Shown here one piece after another: positions 7,633-12,245 of a stretch of 12,245 bases of DNA; the stretch's first letter is position 1, and each line of letters opens with the position of its first letter. Below the pieces are notes generated by a model. The model saw only the letters and a list, made by a program, of their open reading frames with translations, was not told the DNA's origin and searched no databases. The DNA is from an uncultured Bacteroidales bacterium (lineage in GTDB: Bacteria > Bacteroidota > Bacteroidia > Bacteroidales > UBA932): assembly GCA_946614205.1 (NCBI GenBank), contig CAMOGR010000090.1, positions 1-12,245 on the forward strand. The letters are read 5' to 3'. Both the position numbers and the translations under genes were made by a program.

Positions 7633-8997
7633 GTCGCCGTCGCGCAGACGGTCGAAGCGCTTGAACAGGCGCACAATCAGTATTGCCGACACGATGATGT
7701 TAAGGATGTCGGAAATGGGGAAACTGAGCCACACTCCCCTCTCCTGCAGCCACATGGGCAGGGTGTAGATGAGCGGCAGCAGGAAAATCAGCTGTCTGCT
7801 GAGCGACAGGAAGATAGCGCGTCCCACCATGCCGAGGCTCTGGAAGAGGTTGGACGACGCCATCCCGAATCCCACCAGGGCGAATCCGCAGTTCATGTGA
7901 CGCAGGCCGCGGGCCGACAGGTCGAGCAGCTCAGGGTCGTTGGTGAACAGGGAGCATGCCGCACGGGGGAAAACCACCGAAGCGATGAAGCAGAGCGTCG
8001 TGACCAGCACTTCCCACTTGGCCGCAAGGATAAATACCTCCTTGACGCGGTGATACTGGCGGGCGCCGTAGTTATACCCGGCGATTGGCTGCAGGCCCTG
8101 GTTGAAGCCCATGCAGATCATGGCGAACAGCATCGTGAAGCGGTTCACTATGCCATAGGCGCCTATTGCAAGGTCGCCGCCGTACTTGCGCAGCTGCTGG
8201 TTGACGAAAAGGGCCACGAGGCTTGCGGCGCAGTTCATCAGGAACGGGCCGGCGCCTATTGCGACGGAGCGTCTGGCCACTGGCCAGTCTATGCGGAAAA
8301 GCGGCTTGGAGAAGTGCAGGAAGTGTTTTTTGTCGGCAAGGAACTTCAGCGTATAGAGCAGAGCGAGTATCTGGCAGATGACCGTAGCAAGCGCCGCTCC
8401 GCGGATGCCCATTCCCAATCCGAAAATGAGGACGGGGTCGAGGATGGCGTTGGATATAACGGTGAACAGCGTGAGTCCCATCGCGGTCTTGGGATGCCCG
8501 GAACAGCGTATGATGCCGTTGAATCCATGCATCAGATGCGCAAAGGTGTTGCCCAGGAGGATTATCACCATGTAATCCCTCGCGAATGGCAGGGTGCGTT
8601 CGCTCGCCCCGAAGAAGTACAGTATGGGATCGAGGAAGACAAGGGTCACAATCGTGAATATAACCCCTATTATAGTATTGAGGCTCAGGGCATTGGACAG
8701 CACGCGCCCGGCTTTTTCATAATCTTTCTGCCCCAGCATGATGGAGATGAGCGTCATGGCGCCCACGCCCACAAGGGTGCCGAGCGCGATGCTTATGTTC
8801 ATGAGGGGGAAGGTCACGGCAAGGCCGGAGATGGCATAGGGTCCCACATCGGGTATGTGCCCGATGTAAATGCTGTCGACCATGTTATACAGCGAAGCCG
8901 CCGTCTGGGCTATGATGCCCGGGACGGCGTACTTTCGCAGCAACGTGCCTGTTTTCTCGGTGCCGAGCTCCAGGGGAGCGGCTTCAGAAACTGCCAT
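7615..8997 (-). CDS. MATE family multidrug/cation antiporter
   Basis: This 460-residue inner-membrane protein has about twelve hydrophobic segments arranged as two related halves, the MATE fold. It exports organic cations or drugs in exchange for Na+ or H+. A short polar N-terminus leads into VPGIIAQTAASLYNMVDSIYIG, with the conserved TM1 Asp at D41. The N-lobe motif ISNAILDPVLIFGLGMGIRG (181-200) matches the family pattern, and the second half contains the matching CMGFNQGLQPIAGYNYGA motif. Overall it resembles the MepA/DinF branch found widely in Bacteroidales. ATG 8997-8995 lies 23 bp after the stop of the FKBP gene on the same strand, with no clear promoter between them, so it is probably the last gene of the nrnA-FKBP-MATE unit. 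Substrate cannot be read from the sequence. The C-terminus and stop fall in an 8-bp tandem repeat. Confidence 0.93.
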   Translation of the reverse strand: MAVSEAAPLELGTEKTGTLLRKYAVPGIIAQTAASLYNMVDSIYIGHIPDVGPYAISGLAVTFPLMNISIALGTLVGVGAMTLISIMLGQKDYEKAGRVLSNALSLNTIIGVIFTIVTLVFLDPILYFFGASERTLPFARDYMVIILLGNTFAHLMHGFNGIIRCSGHPKTAMGLTLFTVISNAILDPVLIFGLGMGIRGAALATVICQILALLYTLKFLADKKHFLHFSKPLFRIDWPVARRSVAIGAGPFLMNCAASLVALFVNQQLRKYGGDLAIGAYGIVNRFTMLFAMICMGFNQGLQPIAGYNYGARQYHRVKEVFILAAKWEVLVTTLCFIASVVFPRAACSLFTNDPELLDLSARGLRHMNCGFALVGFGMASSNLFQSLGMVGRAIFLSLSRQLIFLLPLIYTLPMWLQERGVWLSFPISDILNIIVSAILIVRLFKRFDRLRDGDEAVRL

Positions 8998-9020
8998 AAT
9001 ATTTTGAGATTAAGCGGCTT

Positions 9021-10058
9021 CTACGGTTTTGCCACCAGCTCGATGTCGAAGCGCAGCGGAGAATAACCCGGGATTGAAGAGCCGGAACCCTTGGTTTTGT
9101 ACCCGAGAGGTGAATAGAAAATGCCGACACCCTTTTCGCCGGGCTTCATGCTGAACAGGGTGCGGGCAAAGCCTTCAACCACGGAATTCGAGCCCATCTT
9201 GACGTCGCTCCACTTGGAGCCGTAAGTGACGGACACCGGCTCATAAGTCCTGGAACTGTTGTAGATGCCCCAGTAAATCGCAGTGTCGCGGATGGTGGTG
9301 TCGAAAACCCGGCCGTTGAGCAAGCGGCCGATGTAGTTGATATAGACCGTAGAGTCCTTGATTTCCTCGCTGACCGAGGGTTTGCCTGTCTGGACGTAGT
9401 AGAAGCCGTGGGCCCCGGCAGAGTCGGCACGTGCCCTGACGGCATCCTTTCCGTAGCGCTCCGGGAAGTTGCGCACGAGATAGCGCGATACGGAATCCAG
9501 CTCCCATGTATCCGTGTTGCAGAAATGCTCCACCATCTCTATTTCGTAGATGGCGGAGCTGCGGGACGTGGAGTCGTTGAGATACTTGTCCGGAGAGTCG
9601 TAGCGGGTGTAAGTCAGCAGCCAGCCGGGCACCGCAGCCCTGCGGACACCGCCGTCGCGCATGCCGGACATAAGTTCTTCAATGCCGGCATACACTCCGT
9701 CGACAAACCATATCGACGGGCCGTAATAGCTTGTCTCGTTGTATGTTCCGAGCTGCTGGGCAACCTTGGCCACCGTGGTGCCGGTAATGGTCCCGGAGGT
9801 GTTGCGGATAGTGTAGTTCACCCGTGCGTAGAGGGAGTCGATATCGGTATCAACCAGATCCCCCCCGCCCACTTTCTCCTCGAGAATCCATGAGCCGAGT
9901 TCCGTCTGTTTCCAGAGATATTCGGGATGCTGCTGTTTCTGGACGGTAACCCAAGCATCGAAGCTGAGTTTGTCGGCCTCGTGCTGCCTGGTTGCCACCG
10001 TGCGGCCGCAGGAAACGAATGACAGAAGTGCGGCTGCGAGTATGATGTATTTATTCAT
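9021..10058 (-). CDS. Tandem-FKBP peptidyl-prolyl isomerase, probable lipoprotein
   Basis: The start is placed at ATG 10058 (345 residues); ATG 10064, two codons upstream, is equally possible. The frame is open further upstream, but that part overlaps nrnA and lacks family features. The N-terminus MNKYIILAAALLSFVSCG looks like a lipoprotein signal with Cys17; the -3 residue F14 is not the classical Leu. No acidic surface-export signal follows, so a periplasm-facing lipoprotein is likely. Residues about 60-178 form a degenerate FKBP domain (IEELMSGMRDGG, then a weak AAVPGW strand). Residues about 232-343 form a fuller FKBP domain with FDTT (252-255), SVVEGFARTLFSMKPGEKG, Y320 and LRFDIEL, which keep most FKBP12 pocket positions, though the Trp59 site is Phe. 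Proline isomerisation or chaperoning of exported proteins is expected. The 8-bp overlap with the nrnA-like gene resembles the neighbourhood I recall for gldI in gliding Bacteroidota, but no other gliding gene is visible. Family firm; GldI orthology speculative. Confidence 0.88.
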   Translation of the reverse strand: MNKYIILAAALLSFVSCGRTVATRQHEADKLSFDAWVTVQKQQHPEYLWKQTELGSWILEEKVGGGDLVDTDIDSLYARVNYTIRNTSGTITGTTVAKVAQQLGTYNETSYYGPSIWFVDGVYAGIEELMSGMRDGGVRRAAVPGWLLTYTRYDSPDKYLNDSTSRSSAIYEIEMVEHFCNTDTWELDSVSRYLVRNFPERYGKDAVRARADSAGAHGFYYVQTGKPSVSEEIKDSTVYINYIGRLLNGRVFDTTIRDTAIYWGIYNSSRTYEPVSVTYGSKWSDVKMGSNSVVEGFARTLFSMKPGEKGVGIFYSPLGYKTKGSGSSIPGYSPLRFDIELVAKP

Positions 10059-11094
10059 TTTCATTTTCGGGTACGTCGTTTTGCAGGAATCGTGCCGCCG
10101 CCTGAGCCACGTAGGCGAAGGCCCCGGAGGCGTCGGGGATGTCCTGAGGGATGAGTATCTTGCCACCGGCAGCCTGCTCGTGCCCGCCGCCGTGGAATGC
10201 TGAAACCGCCAGCGAGCGGGCGGATGTGCCACGCTTGGAACGAAGCGAAACTCGGAACTGCCCGGCATCCTGCCTGGCGTATATGCTAAGGCGTACGTCT
10301 TTGATTTCCAGTGGGAAATTCACGAATCCCTCGGTCTCGCCGTCGAGCAGGCGGTAAGACTGAAGGACGTCCTCGGTGAGCACTATGAGGGCCGCTCCTT
10401 CGGGAGTTACTACAAGGCGGTTTCGAAGTATGTCGCCCAGGGCCCTCAGGCGCTGCTCCCTGCCGCTGGAATACAGCCGCGAGAGAATATCGTCCCTGTC
10501 GGTGCCGGCCTCCAGAAGGGCCGAGGCCATGCGGAGCGTACCGGGGAAGACCGAGTTGGCGAAATTGTTGGTGTCGGTCGTCATACCCGTCATGAGAGCG
10601 TACGCGCTGCGGGCGGGCAGAAGCGACGGGTCGCCGTGGATGTCAGGCATCTGCATGAGCACGTCGAACAGTAGTTCGCAAGCTGAAGACACCTGCGTGC
10701 TGCTGAAGCAGAGGTCGAAGTCGTCCCTGTCAGGAGATTCGTGATGATCTATGAGCACCTTGCGGCCGCGGAACGCCCGGCAAGCGTCAGCAAGCGATTC
10801 AGTCCTGCTTAACGTGTTGAAGTCAAGACAGATAAGCAAATTGCACGAACTTATCGCAGCCTCCGCGCCGCTGCCGGCAGTGAGGCTGTCGGTACCCTCC
10901 AGGACAAAATCGAGCGAGGGCGGCTGAGCGTCGGGAAGAAGGAGCTTGACGCTCTTGCCCCTGCATTCCGTGAGATAGAAATACGCGGCGGCGCTGCTGC
11001 CGAGAGCGTCTCCGTCGGGGTGGGTATGGCACACCGTGCAGACCGAAGCCGCTTCGTCTATCCATTTGCTCAGCAAGAGTATGTTTTCGCTCAT
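10051..11094 (-). CDS. nrnA: DHH/DHHA1 phosphoesterase, NrnA-like oligoribonuclease/pAp phosphatase
   Basis: This 347-residue cytoplasmic phosphoesterase is expected to degrade nano-RNA (2-5 nt) or pApA and to dephosphorylate pAp. All DHH metal-binding motifs are visible: HTHPDGDALG (23-32, with D27 and D29), D91 in CLDFNT, the DHH triplet at 116-118 (LIDHHES) and D174 in TTDTNNF. The C-terminal DHHA1 substrate-binding motif is HGGGHEQAAGG (301-311). Length (about 340-350) is typical. ATG 11094-11092 is chosen; a GTG two codons upstream (11100) is in frame and, given the promoter position, cannot be excluded. The gene overlaps the FKBP gene by 8 bp, so the two are probably translationally coupled. 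It starts the operon nrnA-FKBP-MATE. The division of activity between nano-RNA and pAp cannot be read from the sequence. Confidence 0.93.
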   Translation of the reverse strand: MSENILLLSKWIDEAASVCTVCHTHPDGDALGSSAAAYFYLTECRGKSVKLLLPDAQPPSLDFVLEGTDSLTAGSGAEAAISSCNLLICLDFNTLSRTESLADACRAFRGRKVLIDHHESPDRDDFDLCFSSTQVSSACELLFDVLMQMPDIHGDPSLLPARSAYALMTGMTTDTNNFANSVFPGTLRMASALLEAGTDRDDILSRLYSSGREQRLRALGDILRNRLVVTPEGAALIVLTEDVLQSYRLLDGETEGFVNFPLEIKDVRLSIYARQDAGQFRVSLRSKRGTSARSLAVSAFHGGGHEQAAGGKILIPQDIPDASGAFAYVAQAAARFLQNDVPENENE

Positions 11095-11104
11095 TTTCAC
11101 GTCG

Positions 11105-11112
11105 CAAATTTA
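11105..11112 (-). promoter_or_regulatory. Bacteroidota -7 promoter element for the nrnA-FKBP-MATE operon
   Basis: TAAATTTG on the minus strand is a perfect TAnnTTTG match, 10 bp upstream of the nrnA ATG (11094) and 4 bp upstream of the alternative GTG. A TTG lies 24 bp upstream, longer than the usual spacing of about 19-21, so the -33 element is weak. The predicted 5' leader is only a few bases. Motif seen; function inferred. Confidence 0.55.
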
Positions 11113-11121
11113 GCAATAATA

Positions 11122-11152
11122 TTGCATTTGATAAATCAATTTCATAACTTTG
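11122..11152 (+). promoter_or_regulatory. Bacteroidota promoter (-33 TTG, -7 TAACTTTG) for the plus-strand pair
   Basis: TAACTTTG at 11145-11152 is a perfect TAnnTTTG match, and TTG at 11122-11124 lies 20 bp upstream, the spacing expected for the phylum's housekeeping sigma factor. Transcription should start near 11157-11160, leaving an AT-rich leader of about 25 bases before ATG 11185. It is the best-formed promoter in the window. It shares the 84-bp gap 11101-11184 with the divergent nrnA promoter. Confidence 0.65.
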
Positions 11153-11184
11153 TCCGACTTTGCAAACAAATTAAATCACATAAA

Positions 11185-11877
11185 ATGAACAAGACATTAA
11201 AGATTATCCTTGAGATTCTTCTCCTTATCGGAATCGTAGGTCTGGTGTATGCCATTTACAGCAGCATCATGAAGCCTGTGAACTTCAACAAGCAGAAAGA
11301 GCGCCGCGAGGCTGTCGCCATCCAGCGCCTCAAGGACATCCGCACCCTGCAGGTGGCCTACAAGGGTGTGAACGGCAAGTTCACCTCCACTGTGGACTCC
11401 CTCAAGAATTTCTACGAGAACGGCAAGATGTCCATCATCCTGCAGATCGGTTCCGCAGACGACTCCCTCGCATGGACCCACACCGAGAAGGTCAAGAAAG
11501 CCAACCGCAAGATTACCCCCGAGCAGCTGTACAAGATGTATCAGGACGGTGACAAGAACCTCGTGTTCTCCATCGTCACGCAGATTCCCGTCAAGGACAC
11601 CCTTTTCACCAACCGTCCCGACTTCTGCGTAGACTCCCTCGCCTTCATCCCCTTCTCGGGCGGCGAAGCCACCCAGATGGAGGCTGTCACCCGCATGGTA
11701 TCCGGCGTTCCCGTGCCCCTTTTCGAGGCCCGCATGCCCTACAAGCTCCTCCTCAAGGGACTTGACAACCAGCTCCGCATCAACCTCGACGCCGAACGCC
11801 GCGACCAGAACAAATACGAAGGCCTGCAGGTCGGCAGCGTGACTGCACCTAACAACAACGCCGGCAACTGGGAGTAG
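11185..11877 (+). CDS. Conserved Bacteroidota single-pass membrane protein with pseudopilin-like layout
   Basis: This 230-residue protein starts at ATG 11185. An in-frame extension upstream to 11020 overlaps the divergent nrnA gene and promoter and is not real. A strongly hydrophobic helix (about 6-27, ILEILLLIGIVGLVYAIYSS) is followed by a short basic, coiled-coil-prone stretch (about 35-52, KQKERREAVAIQRLKDIR). Next comes LQVAYKGVNGKFTSTVDSLKNF (55-76), which has the look of the type II pseudopilin pattern of a helix ending in a Tyr and an NGK/R-Y/F segment. The rest (80-230) is probably a globular periplasmic domain of unknown fold. There is no prepilin peptidase motif (Gly before Phe-Thr-Leu-x-Glu). 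Almost every codon ends in C or G (AAG, AAC, CGC, CTC, ATC), more uniformly than in its neighbours, suggesting high expression. Its stop shares one base with the GTG of the following DUF3822 gene. I know similar proteins from Bacteroidales only as hypotheticals; no function can be assigned. Confidence 0.82.
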   Translation: MNKTLKIILEILLLIGIVGLVYAIYSSIMKPVNFNKQKERREAVAIQRLKDIRTLQVAYKGVNGKFTSTVDSLKNFYENGKMSIILQIGSADDSLAWTHTEKVKKANRKITPEQLYKMYQDGDKNLVFSIVTQIPVKDTLFTNRPDFCVDSLAFIPFSGGEATQMEAVTRMVSGVPVPLFEARMPYKLLLKGLDNQLRINLDAERRDQNKYEGLQVGSVTAPNNNAGNWE

Positions 11878-12245
11878 TGTCAGTGTTCACCCTTGTCCCT
11901 GCCAACTTTTTCGACCCTTCCACAGCCCGCCGGGCTCTCGAGGAAGTAGCGGTCATAGCAGACAGCGACAGGGTTGCATACAGGCAGATTCCCCGCTATT
12001 CGGCGGTACTAGTATACAATATCCCGGGAGGACAGGACGTTCTTCCCGGGATATTCGATATTCTGGAGCACCTGCACGAGTGCGGCGAATACAACAAAGT
12101 GCTGTGCTCTTGGAAGGACGGGGCCCTCAACCTGGCCGTCGGGCAGGGCAAGAGCCTGCTGCTGGCCGGCGAGTATCCGGCGCCCGACTTCACCACGGCG
12201 ATGTATTACATCTTCTTTGCCCTCAAGTCCTTGCAGCTCAACCCG
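11877..12245 (+). CDS. DUF3822 family protein (actin-like fold), C-terminus outside window
   Basis: The frame is open for 123 codons to the right edge. It begins at GTG 11877, sharing one base with the preceding stop (TAGTG); GTG 11883 is an alternative. An in-frame TAA at 11850-11852 excludes an earlier start. The sequence (FTLVPANFFDP, then YNKVLCSWKDGALNLAVGQGKSLLLAGEY and a C-terminal TTAMYYIFFALKSLQL) resembles DUF3822 proteins of Bacteroidota, for which an actin-like (ASKHA) fold has been reported from a Bacteroides structure, as I recall. In Bacteroides members the equivalent of FTLVPANFFDP lies some 70-85 residues in, so this protein seems to lack the first part of the fold. Co-transcription with the upstream membrane protein is likely. 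Function is unknown; the family assignment is from memory of sequence pattern, so moderate. Confidence 0.72.
   Translation, partial: MSVFTLVPANFFDPSTARRALEEVAVIADSDRVAYRQIPRYSAVLVYNIPGGQDVLPGIFDILEHLHECGEYNKVLCSWKDGALNLAVGQGKSLLLAGEYPAPDFTTAMYYIFFALKSLQLNP
12018..12055. repeat. Perfect 12-bp inverted repeat inside the DUF3822 gene
   Basis: AATATCCCGGGA (12018-12029) is followed after a 14-base loop by its exact reverse complement TCCCGGGATATT (12044-12055). The flanking bases do not extend the pairing. It lies inside an open reading frame (residues near NIPGGQDVLPGIF). A GC-rich centre makes a stable mRNA hairpin possible. No U-run follows, so it is not a standard terminator. Confidence 0.85.

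Noticed and set aside
7897..9066. A 389-codon plus-strand open frame antisense to the MATE gene.
   Set aside because: It mirrors the MATE coding frame, is hydrophilic and His-rich, and shows no family features. The minus-strand frame gives a coherent twelve-helix transporter.
9860..9866. C7/G7 runs (also 3924-3930) as slippage switches in the FKBP and folC genes.
   Set aside because: Runs of seven in GC-rich coding sequence are common. Both frames continue intact, and neither gene class is a usual phase-variable target.
10059..10268. N-terminal extension of the FKBP gene to about 10268.
   Set aside because: The extension overlaps nrnA in another frame and is Pro/Arg/Ser-rich without family similarity. 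Starting at 10058 gives a lipoprotein signal.
11020..11184. In-frame upstream extension of the 11185 membrane protein.
   Set aside because: It runs antisense through the nrnA start and across the promoter elements. ATG 11185 gives a typical charged residue-then-helix N-terminus.
12018..12055. Rho-independent terminator at the 12-bp inverted repeat.
   Set aside because: There is no T-run after either arm, and the open frame continues through the repeat to the window edge.

Overview
The window looks like chromosomal DNA of a GC-rich member of the Bacteroidales (Bacteroidota). Three things support this: promoter elements of the Bacteroidota form TAnnTTTG in the only AT-rich gaps; gene families typical of the phylum (a prolyl tripeptidyl peptidase-like S9 enzyme, a tandem-FKBP lipoprotein beside an NrnA-type DHH phosphoesterase, and a DUF3822 protein); and little sign of Shine-Dalgarno sequences. 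A Rikenellaceae-like or related lineage is possible but is a guess. The window is densely coding, with no RNA genes, CRISPR arrays, insertion sequences or phage genes. No stretch over 300 bases lacks a gene.

Left part (1-6783, all minus strand): a tightly packed three-gene operon read from right to left. It encodes a secreted S9 peptidase resembling prolyl tripeptidyl peptidase, then folC, then a very large secreted alpha-2-macroglobulin-family protein that runs off the left edge. The gap between peptidase and folC is 4 bp, and folC overlaps the macroglobulin gene by an ATGA. A cytoplasmic folate enzyme therefore sits between two exported proteins with opposing themes, a peptidase and a probable protease trap.

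Middle part (6784-8997): a 41-bp divergent promoter region separates the peptidase operon from truA (plus strand). truA converges on a MATE-family exporter (minus strand) across only 13 bp, with a three-copy 8-bp tandem repeat at the junction.

Right part (7615-11184, minus strand): a second operon, nrnA-like DHH phosphoesterase, then the tandem-FKBP lipoprotein, then the MATE exporter. The first two genes overlap by 8 bp. An 84-bp AT-rich divergent promoter region (11101-11184) then separates this operon from a plus-strand pair. That pair is a highly codon-biased, single-pass membrane protein with a pseudopilin-like layout, followed with a 1-bp overlap by a DUF3822 (actin-like fold) protein that runs off the right edge and seems to lack the family's usual N-terminus.

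Most of the window is ordinary housekeeping and envelope biology. The parts most worth a second look are the pseudopilin-like/DUF3822 pair, the N-terminally shortened S9 peptidase, the peptidase-folC-macroglobulin coupling, and the very short or absent 5' leaders predicted at the divergent promoters.
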